Of a DNA stretch of 64,000 bases, positions 39,570 to 47,279 are shown in pieces. Source of the DNA: Sphingomonadaceae bacterium (lineage in GTDB: Bacteria > Pseudomonadota > Alphaproteobacteria > Sphingomonadales > Sphingomonadaceae); the NCBI GenBank assembly GCA_025056155.1, contig JANWWL010000006.1, positions 1 through 64,000 of the forward strand, in the 5' to 3' direction. Made by a program: the position numbers and the translations under genes. Each line of letters begins with the position of its first letter. The first letter of the stretch is position 1. The notes beneath the pieces are model-generated. The model made no database searches. It was not told the DNA's origin and worked only from the letters and a program-made list of their open reading frames with translations.

Positions 39570-39597
39570 GTGACAGCGGGTGCGCCGATGCTACATC
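39570..39597 (+). promoter_or_regulatory. cobT promoter, near-leaderless
   Basis: GTGACA, 16-bp spacer, TACATC. The extended -10 GCTACATC fits the Caulobacter-type GCTANAWC consensus at every position. The predicted start is at 39604-39605, on the cobT ATG. Confidence 0.55.
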
Positions 39598-39604
39598 GCG
39601 GGCC

Positions 39605-41473
39605 ATGGCGGAATGGGACGCGCTGGAACGGTTTCGGCAGGCGCTCGAAGCCAGCATGCGGGCACTGGGCCGCCGACCGGCGTGGCAGTTGGGCTACACG
39701 GCCGAGCAGCCGCACTGCCAGGGCGATTCCGCGCGCATCCCCCAACCCGCGCGCACCTTCCCGGAGGATCAGGTGGCCGAAGCGCGCGGCTGGGCCGACG
39801 CGTTCGCCCTCCACCGCCGCTTCCACGACCCAGCGGTGGCGGCGGCCGTCGCCGTGCCGCCGGGCCTTGCCCGGGAATGCCTGGCCGCGGCCGAGCAAGC
39901 CCGGGTGGAAGCGCTGGGAGCGGCCGAGATGGCCGGGGTGGCCCAGAACCTGCGCCGCATGACCGAGGCGCGCTTGCGCCGAGACCCGATCGTGCGCGCC
40001 CGCTCGGCCGAGGAGGTGCCGCTGGCCACGGCCATGCACCTCCTGGTGCGCGAACGCCTGACGGGCGAGCCGACCCCGGCCCTGGCCGCGGGCGCGCTGG
40101 CCTTGGTGCGGGCGGGCATCGAGAAACGCGCCGGGGCCCACCTCGACGCGCTCGTCGCCTGCGCGCACGACCAGAGGGCCTTCGCGGAAGCTTTTCGCCA
40201 GGTGTTGGCCGACCTTGGGCTCGCGGAGCCGCTGGCCTCTGATGTCGACGAGGAGCCGGAGCCCGCCGCGGCCGAAGAGGATGCCGCAACGGCACCCGAC
40301 GAGGCCGACGCGGGCGATCCGTTGGGGCCGGAAGAGGCGCTCGCGGCGCGGGCCGAGCCGTGCCCGGAGCCGGGCGACGCGGAGGCGACGGCCACGCCCA
40401 CCGAACTTGTCGAGGGGCCCGAAGCCCACGACGGGGATGAGGGCGAGGCCGGCATGGTGCCGTGGCGGCCCAACCTGCCCGAGCGGCGGCAGCCGCCCGA
40501 CTTCGACTATCGCGTGTTCACCCACGCGCACGATGAAGTGGTGGCGGCCGAAGACCTGTGCGATCCCGAGGAACTCGACCGGTTGCGCGGCTACCTCGAC
40601 CAGCAGTTGGTGAGCCTGCAGGGGGCCGTCACCAAGCTCGCCAACCGGCTGCAACGCCGCCTGCTGGCCCAGCAGAACCGGGCTTGGGAGTTCGATCGGG
40701 AAGAAGGCCTGCTGGATACCGCGCGCCTGACCCGCGTGGTGACGAGCCCGGAACATCCCCTGTCGTACAAGGTCGAACGCGACACCGAGTTCCGGGACAC
40801 GGTGGTGAGCCTGCTGATCGACAATTCAGGTTCGATGCGGGGCCGGCCCATCTCGATCGCGGCCATTTCGGCCGACATTCTGGCCCGCACGCTGGAACGC
40901 TGCGGGGTGAAGACGGAGATCCTGGGCTTCACCACGCGCGCGTGGAAGGGGGGCCAAAGCCGGGAGGATTGGCTGGCCGCCGGCCGCCCGCCGCAGCCCG
41001 GTCGTCTCAACGACCTGCGGCACATCGTCTACAAGCCCGCGGACGCGCCCTGGCGACGGGCCCGCCGCAACCTGGGCTTGATGATGCGCGAGGGGCTCTT
41101 GAAGGAGAACATCGACGGCGAAGCGCTGCTCTGGGCGCACGGCCGCTTGATCGCCCGGCCCGAAGACCGTCGGATCTTGATGGTCATCTCCGACGGCGCG
41201 CCGGTGGACGATTCGACCCTGTCGGCCAACTCGGGCAATTATCTCGAGCGCCACCTGCGTCAGGTAATCGCGTGGATCGAGGAGAAGAGCCCCGTCGAGC
41301 TCATCGCCATCGGCATCGGTCACGACGTCACGCGTTACTATCGCCGGGCCGTGACCATCATGGACGCCGAGCAGCTGGGGGGCGCCATGATCGACCAGTT
41401 GGCCCAGCTGTTCGAAGAGCCAGGTCCAACCCGGCGGCCCGTGCGCGCCGGCCGGCGCCCGGCACACCGCTAG
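39605..41473 (+). CDS. cobT: aerobic cobaltochelatase subunit CobT
   Basis: 622-residue subunit of the CobNST chelatase that inserts cobalt into hydrogenobyrinate a,c-diamide in aerobic cobalamin synthesis. The N-terminal half is helical, an acidic linker (~215-290, rich in Glu, Asp, Ala) follows, and a C-terminal von Willebrand A domain bears the MIDAS motif DNSGSM at about residue 406 and [20 protein letters not shown]. The usual partner cobS is not next to it; upstream is the divergent acylase. CobT-like proteins can also exist outside B12 synthesis, so the role depends on cobS/cobN elsewhere. The stop shares CTAG with xerC. Confidence 0.93.
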   Translation: MAEWDALERFRQALEASMRALGRRPAWQLGYTAEQPHCQGDSARIPQPARTFPEDQVAEARGWADAFALHRRFHDPAVAAAVAVPPGLARECLAAAEQARVEALGAAEMAGVAQNLRRMTEARLRRDPIVRARSAEEVPLATAMHLLVRERLTGEPTPALAAGALALVRAGIEKRAGAHLDALVACAHDQRAFAEAFRQVLADLGLAEPLASDVDEEPEPAAAEEDAATAPDEADAGDPLGPEEALAARAEPCPEPGDAEATATPTELVEGPEAHDGDEGEAGMVPWRPNLPERRQPPDFDYRVFTHAHDEVVAAEDLCDPEELDRLRGYLDQQLVSLQGAVTKLANRLQRRLLAQQNRAWEFDREEGLLDTARLTRVVTSPEHPLSYKVERDTEFRDTVVSLLIDNSGSMRGRPISIAAISADILARTLERCGVKTEILGFTTRAWKGGQSREDWLAAGRPPQPGRLNDLRHIVYKPADAPWRRARRNLGLMMREGLLKENIDGEALLWAHGRLIARPEDRRILMVISDGAPVDDSTLSANSGNYLERHLRQVIAWIEEKSPVELIAIGIGHDVTRYYRRAVTIMDAEQLGGAMIDQLAQLFEEPGPTRRPVRAGRRPAHR

Positions 41474-42393
41474 CCGCGCGGGTGCGTCGAGCGGTGGACG
41501 TCGAGCAGGTGGCGGGCGTCGACCTCGGTATAGATCTGGGTGGACGATAGGCGGGCGTGGCCCAGCAGCTCCTGGATGGCCCGCAGGTCGGCCCCGCGGG
41601 CCAGCAGGTGGCTGGCGAAGCTGTGGCGCAGGGCGTGGGGCGTGGCGGTCTCGGGCAGGCCCAGGCGCACGCGCGCTTGGCGCACGGCCCGCCGCACTAC
41701 GTCGGCCGACAGCGGCCCGCCCTTGGCCCCCCGGAACAGCGGCGCCCCCCGCTGCGGCGCGAACGGGCAGAGGTCGACGTAGCGCGCCACCGCCTGGGCC
41801 ACGACGGGCAGGATCGCCACGGTGCGCATCCGCCCGCCCTTGCCGCGCACGCGCAAGGTCTGGGCGAGCGGCCAGACCCCACCATCGAGGGCGAGCGCTT
41901 CGGCAATGCGCAGACCCGCCCCGTAAAGGAGCAGCAGCACGGCGGTATCCCGCGCGGCGATCCAAGGGATGGGCGCATGGCCTGCCGTTTCGGCCAGGGC
42001 GCGGGCGTCGTCGGCCGCCAAGGGGCGCGGCACCGCCCGGGGCAGGCGGGGCGCCTCGATCCTGAGGACGGCGGACATTTGCAGCCCGCTCCTTCGGCCG
42101 AGGAACCGTGCGAACGACCTCAGGGCCGACAGCGCCCGGGCGACGCCCCGGTTCCCCAGTCCCCGCATGCGGCGGGCGGCCAGGTAACCCCGCACGTCGG
42201 CCGCCGTCAGGCCCGCCAGGTGCCGGGCCTCGGGCTCCTCGCCCAGCACCTGGCGCAAGTGGGCGAGAAACGTCTGGCCCGTGTGGCGATAGGCCCGCAC
42301 CGTGTGGGGAGACAGGCGCCGCTCGTGGGCCAGGGCCTGAAGCCAGGCCCGGAGCAGCTCGGCAGCGGGCATGGTGGGCGGCCAGGCGGCCAT
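41470..42393 (-). CDS. xerC: tyrosine recombinase XerC
   Basis: 307-residue site-specific recombinase resolving chromosome dimers at dif with XerD and FtsK. The N-terminal SAM-like DNA-binding domain is at ~10-100. The catalytic residues are visible: Arg in [10 protein letters not shown], Lys in [10 protein letters not shown], His-x-x-Arg in [14 protein letters not shown], His in [10 protein letters not shown] and the nucleophile Tyr in QIYTEVD. No integrase-associated genes surround it, and a chromosomal priA/fsa/xerC neighbourhood is common, so this is XerC rather than a phage integrase. Confidence 0.92.
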   Translation of the reverse strand: MAAWPPTMPAAELLRAWLQALAHERRLSPHTVRAYRHTGQTFLAHLRQVLGEEPEARHLAGLTAADVRGYLAARRMRGLGNRGVARALSALRSFARFLGRRSGLQMSAVLRIEAPRLPRAVPRPLAADDARALAETAGHAPIPWIAARDTAVLLLLYGAGLRIAEALALDGGVWPLAQTLRVRGKGGRMRTVAILPVVAQAVARYVDLCPFAPQRGAPLFRGAKGGPLSADVVRRAVRQARVRLGLPETATPHALRHSFASHLLARGADLRAIQELLGHARLSSTQIYTEVDARHLLDVHRSTHPRG

Positions 42394-42400
42394 GCGAGGT

Positions 42401-43054
42401 TCAGCCGATCCGCTGGCCCGTCTGCGCCCAGTCGGCCAGGAACTGTTCCAGGCCCCGGTCGGTCAAGGGATGCCGGAACAGCTGGCGCAGCACGGCCGGC
42501 GGCATGGTCGCCACGTCGGCCCCGATCCGGGCCGCCTGCAGCACATGGACCGGATGGCGCACCGACGCCACGAGGATCCGGGTCGGGAAGCGATAGTTGG
42601 CGAACACCCGGCGGATGTCCTCGATGAGCGCCATGCCCTCGAAGCCCACGTCGTCGTGCCGCCCCACGAAGGGCGAGACGAAGGTGGCCCCTGCCTTGGC
42701 CGCGAGCAGCGCCTGGGGCGCGGTGAAGCACAGCGTCACGTTCACCATCGCCCCGTCGGCCGTGAGCGCGCGACAGGCGCGCAGGCCATCGGGCGTCAAG
42801 GGCAGCTTGATGCAGACGTTGGGAGCGATCGCCCGCAGCACGTCGGCCTCGCGCCGCATCCCGTCGTAGTCGGTCGCCACCACCTCGGCCGAAACGGGAC
42901 CCGCCACGAGGCCGCAGATCTCGCGCACCACGGCCAGGAAGTCGCGGCCCGACCGGCGCACGAGCGTAGGGTTGGTCGTCACGCCGTCCACGAGCCCCAG
43001 CGGGGCGAGCTCGGCGATCTCGCCCACGTCCGCGGTGTCGAGGAAGAACTGCAT
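42401..43054 (-). CDS. fsa: fructose-6-phosphate aldolase/transaldolase-like protein
   Basis: 217-residue TIM-barrel aldolase of the TalC/MipB/Fsa group. [13 protein letters not shown] opens the barrel, GVTTNPTLV is the family signature, and the Schiff-base lysine is in [18 protein letters not shown] and [23 protein letters not shown] complete the active site. Whether it acts as transaldolase or fructose-6-phosphate aldolase cannot be decided by eye. CGGAGGTGCCG precedes the ATG at 43054, which is why it is preferred over the upstream Met. xerC follows after 7 nt. Confidence 0.93.
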   Translation of the reverse strand: MQFFLDTADVGEIAELAPLGLVDGVTTNPTLVRRSGRDFLAVVREICGLVAGPVSAEVVATDYDGMRREADVLRAIAPNVCIKLPLTPDGLRACRALTADGAMVNVTLCFTAPQALLAAKAGATFVSPFVGRHDDVGFEGMALIEDIRRVFANYRFPTRILVASVRHPVHVLQAARIGADVATMPPAVLRQLFRHPLTDRGLEQFLADWAQTGQRIG

Positions 43055-43070
43055 CGGCACCTCCGGGCTT

Positions 43071-43099
43071 TTGCGGTCCATCGCCCGGCGGCCTAGGCG
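43071..43099 (+). promoter_or_regulatory. priA promoter, predicted leaderless start
   Basis: TTGCGG, 17-bp spacer, TAGGCG, then 6 nt to the A of the priA ATG. The -10 lies in the palindrome GCCTAGGC, which also offers TAGGCC in the fsa direction. Confidence 0.5.
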
Positions 43100-43105
43100 G
43101 GGTCA

Positions 43106-45250
43106 ATGGCGGGGCGCGTGGCGGTGGTGGTGGCGGGGGCGCCGCTGGGCCCGCTCGACTACGCCGGCCCCGAGGAGCCGCCGCTTGCACCCGGCGACGT
43201 CGTGGAAGTGCCGCTCGGCCGCCGTCGGGCCGTGGGCGTGGTGTGGGACGCCCCGCCCCAAGCCCACAACCGGCCGCTCCGCACCATCCACCGGCGACTG
43301 GACGTCCCGCCGATGAGCCGGGCGCTGCGGCAGACGCTGGAGTTCCTGGCCGACTGGTACCTCGCCCCCCTGGGCCAGGCGTTGCGGCTCGCCTTGCCGC
43401 GCGCCGCGCTCGCAAGCCCCAAGGCCGCGCCGCTTCGGCTCGTGGTCGCCGCGCAAGGTCCCGCGCCGCCCCAAGCCCTGGGCGACCTTGGGCTGCGGCT
43501 CTGGGCCCATGCCGGCGCGCCAGCCGACACGGCGGCCGGATGGGCCCGGCGTCTCGGCGTCTCGCCCGGCCGCGTGGCGCGGCTGGTGGCGCAAGGGCTC
43601 CTCGTCGAGGCCTCGGTCTCTTGGCCCAGAGAGCTGCCCCCGGGACCCCTCCTGTCGCCTGCCCAGGCCGCCGCCGCGCACGCGCTGCGGCAGGCGGTGG
43701 GCGCCGGTTTCCAGGCCTTCCTCCTCGACGGCGTCACGGGCTCGGGCAAGACCGAGGTCTACCTCGAGGCCGTGGCGCAGACGATTGCGGCCGGCCGCCA
43801 GGCGCTGGTGCTGCTGCCCGAAATCGCCCTCACCGCCCCCTTCCTCGCCCGCTTCCGCGCCCGTTTCGGCTTCGCGCCCCTCACCTGGCATTCGGGCCTG
43901 GGCGATGCCGAACGGCGCCGCACCTTCGCCGGGCTCGCCCGAGGCGAGGCGCCCGTGGTGGTGGGCGCGCGCTCGGCCCTGTTCCTGCCCCTCGCCCGGC
44001 CGGGCCTGTTGGTGGTGGACGAAGCGCACGACCCCTCGTTCAAGCAGGAGGACGGCCTGCCCTACCACGCGCGCGACATGGCCGTGGTGCGCGCCCGGGC
44101 CGAAGGCGTGCCGGTGGTGCTGGCCAGCGCCACCCCGTCCCTCGAAACGCTCGAACAGGCGGCCCGCGGCCGCTACCGGCACCTCGTCTTGCCCGACCGC
44201 CATGGCCCGGCCCGCCTGCCCGAGGTGCGGCTTGTGGACCTGAAGCGCACGCCCCCGCCCCGCGGCCGTTGGTTGAGCCCGCCGTTGGTCGAGGCCGTCT
44301 CGCAAGCGCTCAGCCGGGGGGAACAGGCGCTGCTCTTCCTCAACCGGCGGGGCTATGCTCCGCTCACCCTGTGTCGGGCCTGCGGTGCGCGGATCCGCTG
44401 CCCCCATTGCACCGCCTGGATGGTCGATCACCGGCTGCAGGGCGTGCTGTTGTGCCACCACTGCGGCCATGCCATGGCCCGGCCGCCGGCTTGCCCGACC
44501 TGCGGTGCGGAAGGTCAGCTCGTGCCCTGCGGCCCTGGGGTCGAGCGGGTGGCCGAGGAGGCCGCCGCCCGCTGGCCTGACGCCCGGCTGCGTATCGTCA
44601 CTTCCGACACGGTGCGCAGCCCGCGCGAGGCCGAGGAGCTGGTGGCGGCGGTTCGCGCGCGGGCGGTCGACCTGTTGGTGGGCACCCAGATGCTCGCCAA
44701 GGCCCACGACTTCCCGGACCTTACGGTCGTGGGCGTGGTCGATGCCGACCTGGGCCTTCAAGGGGGCGACCTGCGCGCGGCCGAGCGCACCTTCCAGCAG
44801 GTGGCCCAGGTGGCCGGCCGTGCCGGCCGCAGCGACAAGCCGGGCCTGGTGCTGGTGCAGACCCACGAGCCGGATTCGCCCCTTCTTCAGGCCGTAGCCG
44901 CGCATGACCGCGACGGCTTCGTGGCCGCCGAGCGTTCGGCCCGCGCGGCGGCGGGCATGCCCCCCTTCACCCGGCTGGCGGCGGTCGTCGTCTCGGCCGC
45001 CCAGGAGGAGGCCGCCCAAGCCTTCGCGCGCGCGCTGGCCTTGGCCGCCCCCGCCCACCCGGCGGTCGACCTCTTCGGCCCCGCGCCCGCACCGCTCGCC
45101 GTGCTGAAAGGCCGGCACCGCCTGCGCTTCCTGGTGCGGGCTCGCCGTGGGGCCCGCCTGCAGGATTGGCTGCGCGCCTGGCTGGGCGCCGTGCGCCCGC
45201 AGGGTGGCGTGCGGATCACGGTCGACGTCGATCCGCAAAGCTTCCTGTAA
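43106..45250 (+). CDS. priA: primosomal protein N' (replication restart helicase)
   Basis: 714-residue 3'-to-5' helicase that reloads the replisome at collapsed forks. The N-terminal 3'BD lies at ~1-100, Walker A is GVTGSGKTEVY, the DEAH box is VVDEAHDPSFKQED, and ATPSLETL is present. A zinc-binding insertion has four CxxC pairs (CRAC, CPHC, CHHC, CPTC). VVGVVDADLGLQGGDLRAAERTFQ and VAGRAGR are helicase motifs V and VI. Full length. It diverges from fsa, and its last 35 nt overlap the convergent thpR gene. Confidence 0.97.
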   Translation: MAGRVAVVVAGAPLGPLDYAGPEEPPLAPGDVVEVPLGRRRAVGVVWDAPPQAHNRPLRTIHRRLDVPPMSRALRQTLEFLADWYLAPLGQALRLALPRAALASPKAAPLRLVVAAQGPAPPQALGDLGLRLWAHAGAPADTAAGWARRLGVSPGRVARLVAQGLLVEASVSWPRELPPGPLLSPAQAAAAHALRQAVGAGFQAFLLDGVTGSGKTEVYLEAVAQTIAAGRQALVLLPEIALTAPFLARFRARFGFAPLTWHSGLGDAERRRTFAGLARGEAPVVVGARSALFLPLARPGLLVVDEAHDPSFKQEDGLPYHARDMAVVRARAEGVPVVLASATPSLETLEQAARGRYRHLVLPDRHGPARLPEVRLVDLKRTPPPRGRWLSPPLVEAVSQALSRGEQALLFLNRRGYAPLTLCRACGARIRCPHCTAWMVDHRLQGVLLCHHCGHAMARPPACPTCGAEGQLVPCGPGVERVAEEAAARWPDARLRIVTSDTVRSPREAEELVAAVRARAVDLLVGTQMLAKAHDFPDLTVVGVVDADLGLQGGDLRAAERTFQQVAQVAGRAGRSDKPGLVLVQTHEPDSPLLQAVAAHDRDGFVAAERSARAAAGMPPFTRLAAVVVSAAQEEAAQAFARALALAAPAHPAVDLFGPAPAPLAVLKGRHRLRFLVRARRGARLQDWLRAWLGAVRPQGGVRITVDVDPQSFL

Positions 45251-45794
45251 GGCCGTCCCGCAAGGGAAAGCGCACGAGCGATTGATAATGGGCCCCCTCT
45301 CGGCCCAGGCGGCTTTCCATCAGGTGGAAGGCATCCACCGTCCACCGGAGCGCCGGGGGCGCCTGCCGCTCGAGGAAGCGGCCCACGGCCGGTGCCGGCC
45401 CACCGGAGGGCGGAAACCGCGCCAGCGTAAGGTGGGGCACGAAGCGGCGGTGCACCAGGCGAACGCCGGCCGACGCGACGGCGCGCCCGACGGCGGCGGC
45501 CAGCTCCCCGAGGGGGGCGGCCGGCCCCGCCCCGATCCACAGCGTCGCCACTTCGCCCCGCGAGCCCTCGAACGTGCCGAACTGCGTCAGATGGGCCCTG
45601 AAGGCCGGCCGGTCGATCCGGGCCAGCGCCGAGGCGATGTCGTGGCCCGTGTGCCGATCGACCTCGCCGATGAAGGCAAGCGTCAGGTGCAGCTGCGCGT
45701 CCGTCTGCCAGCGCGCCTGCGGCACGCCCCCCATCACGGCGCGCAGCGCCTGGCGCACCTCCTCGGGCGGCACCAGCGCCACGAACAGCCGCAT
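45216..45794 (-). CDS. thpR: RNA 2',3'-cyclic phosphodiesterase (2H family)
   Basis: 192-residue 2H phosphoesterase. The two catalytic HxT motifs are HLTLAF (near residue 36) and HLTLAR (near residue 125), and MRLFVALVPPEEV is the usual opening. The family hydrolyses 2',3'-cyclic phosphates and can ligate tRNA halves in vitro; the cellular role is unclear. It lies 8 nt downstream of tesA on the same strand and overlaps the end of priA on the other. Confidence 0.93.
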   Translation of the reverse strand: MRLFVALVPPEEVRQALRAVMGGVPQARWQTDAQLHLTLAFIGEVDRHTGHDIASALARIDRPAFRAHLTQFGTFEGSRGEVATLWIGAGPAAPLGELAAAVGRAVASAGVRLVHRRFVPHLTLARFPPSGGPAPAVGRFLERQAPPALRWTVDAFHLMESRLGREGAHYQSLVRFPLRDGLTGSFADRRRP

Positions 45795-45802
45795 GGGCCC
45801 CC

Positions 45803-46522
45803 TCAGCGTGCCGACGGGGCCGCCATCGCGCGGTGGCGGGCGGCCGCCCGGTCGAGCGCCGCGCGCACGAGCGGCAGCATGCCCTCGACCATGACCTCCA
45901 CCCCCCGTTCGTTGGGGTGCATGCCGTCCGGCAACAGCCGCGACGGGTTGCCCGCCACGCCGTCCAGGAAGAAGGGCCGGAAGAGCAGGCGATGCCGATG
46001 GGCGAGGTCCGGGAAGGTGGCGTTGTAGGCCCGGGCGTAGTCGGGCCCCAGGTTGGGGGCGGCCAGCATGCCCGCCAACACCACCTCGACACCCCGGGCC
46101 TTGAGCTCGCGCACGATGGCGTCGAGATTGTCGCGCATCCGGTCCACCGGTTGCCCGCGCAGCATGTCGTTGGCGCCCAGAGCCACGATGGCGACGTCGG
46201 GCGTGCGCGGCAGGCCGCGCAGCACCCAGGCCAGACGGGCGCGCCCCTGGGCCGACGTGTCGCCCGAGACGCCTGCGTTGTGCACGACGACCGCCCGGCC
46301 CTCGCGCCGCAGCGCCGCCTCGAGCCGCGCGGGAAACGACTGCCCGGGGGGCAGGCCGTAGCCCGCCGTCAGGCTGTCACCCAGCGCCAGCACGAGAGCC
46401 GGCGGCGGCGCGGCGGCGGTGGCTCCGTTCACGGCCGCCGCCCAAGCGAGCCCCAGCGCCGCGGCCGCCTTTGCAAGCGACCGGTACCCGCCATATGGCG
46501 ACAGGTGCTGCAGGAACCGCAT
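45803..46522 (-). CDS. tesA: arylesterase/acyl-CoA thioesterase I, SGNH hydrolase
   Basis: 239-residue periplasmic SGNH hydrolase. An N-terminal signal (SLAKAAAALGLAWAAAVNGATAAA) is followed by block I GDSLTAGYG with the nucleophile Ser, block II with the oxyanion Gly, block III GAND and block V DGMHPN with Asp and His. It matches TesA/arylesterase of proteobacteria (thioesterase, esterase and lysophospholipase activities). It is divergent from ybbA, the same arrangement as tesA-ybbA-ybbP in E. coli. Only 12 nt separate the two chosen start codons. Confidence 0.93.
   Translation of the reverse strand: MRFLQHLSPYGGYRSLAKAAAALGLAWAAAVNGATAAAPPPALVLALGDSLTAGYGLPPGQSFPARLEAALRREGRAVVVHNAGVSGDTSAQGRARLAWVLRGLPRTPDVAIVALGANDMLRGQPVDRMRDNLDAIVRELKARGVEVVLAGMLAAPNLGPDYARAYNATFPDLAHRHRLLFRPFFLDGVAGNPSRLLPDGMHPNERGVEVMVEGMLPLVRAALDRAAARHRAMAAPSAR
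46471..46499 (+). promoter_or_regulatory. possible ybbA promoter inside tesA
   Basis: TTGCAA, 17-bp spacer, TATGGC, the latter within a CCATATGG palindrome in the tesA signal-peptide region. The predicted start near 46506 leaves a ~29-nt leader. Weak hexamers but correct spacing. Confidence 0.3.
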
Positions 46523-46534
46523 GGACGTCCCCCG

Positions 46535-47263
46535 GTGATCGACTTGGGCCCACCGGCCGACGGCGATATCGTGATCCGGGCGCGCGGTGTCACCCTGTTC
46601 CTGGGCCCGCCCGAGGCCCGCGTCGAGATCCTGCGAGGCATCGACCTCGACGTGCCGCGCGGCCAGCGCGTGGCGCTCCTGGGGCCGTCGGGCAGCGGCA
46701 AGTCGTCGCTGATGGCGGTTTTGGCCGGCCTCGAGCGGCCCACCGGCGGGCGCATCCAGGTGGCCGGCTGCGAGCTGTCGGGGCTGGACGAAGACGCCCT
46801 GGCCGAGGCGCGGCGCGGCCGGGTGGGCATCGTGCTGCAGGCGTTCCACCTGATCCCCACCATGACGGCGCTTGAGAACGTGGCCGTCTCGCTCGAACTG
46901 GCCGGACATCCCGATCCGTTCGCCGCCGCGCGGACGGAGCTCGCCGCCGTCGGGCTGGCCCACCGGCTGACCCACTATCCCGCCCAGCTGTCGGGGGGGG
47001 AGCAGCAGCGGGTGGCGCTGGCCCGAGCGCTCGCCCCCCGGCCTGCCATCCTCTTCGCCGACGAGCCCACCGGCAATCTCGACGCCGCGACCGGCGAGGG
47101 CATCGTGGGCCTGATGTTCGCCCGCCTTGCCGAAACGGGGGCCACGCTCCTCCTCATCACCCACGACGCCGAGCTGGCCGCGCGCTGCGACCGGATCCTG
47201 TCGATGCGCGACGGCCGGATCGTGGGCGACGTCTACCCCCGTCCCGTCGCCCTGCCGGCATGA
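46535..47263 (+). CDS. ybbA: ABC transporter ATP-binding protein (YbbA/LolD type)
   Basis: 242-residue MacB/LolD-class ATPase: Walker A GPSGSGKSSL, Q-loop VLQAFHLIPTMTALENV, signature LSGGEQQRVALARAL and Walker B ILFADEPTGNLD. It pairs with the large FtsX-like permease encoded 16 nt downstream. The transported molecule is unknown; such type VII ABC systems often perform mechanotransmission or lipoprotein handling rather than classical transport. The start is a GTG at 46535; a GTG at 46571 is an alternative. Confidence 0.93.
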   Translation: MIDLGPPADGDIVIRARGVTLFLGPPEARVEILRGIDLDVPRGQRVALLGPSGSGKSSLMAVLAGLERPTGGRIQVAGCELSGLDEDALAEARRGRVGIVLQAFHLIPTMTALENVAVSLELAGHPDPFAAARTELAAVGLAHRLTHYPAQLSGGEQQRVALARALAPRPAILFADEPTGNLDAATGEGIVGLMFARLAETGATLLLITHDAELAARCDRILSMRDGRIVGDVYPRPVALPA

Positions 47264-47279
47264 CGGGCGACCTGCTGGG

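Noticed and set aside
41470-42393. Phage or island integrase
   Set aside because: Length and motifs match XerC, neighbours are chromosomal (fsa, priA), and no att-like repeats or cargo genes are seen. The three tRNA genes show no duplicated 3' ends nearby.
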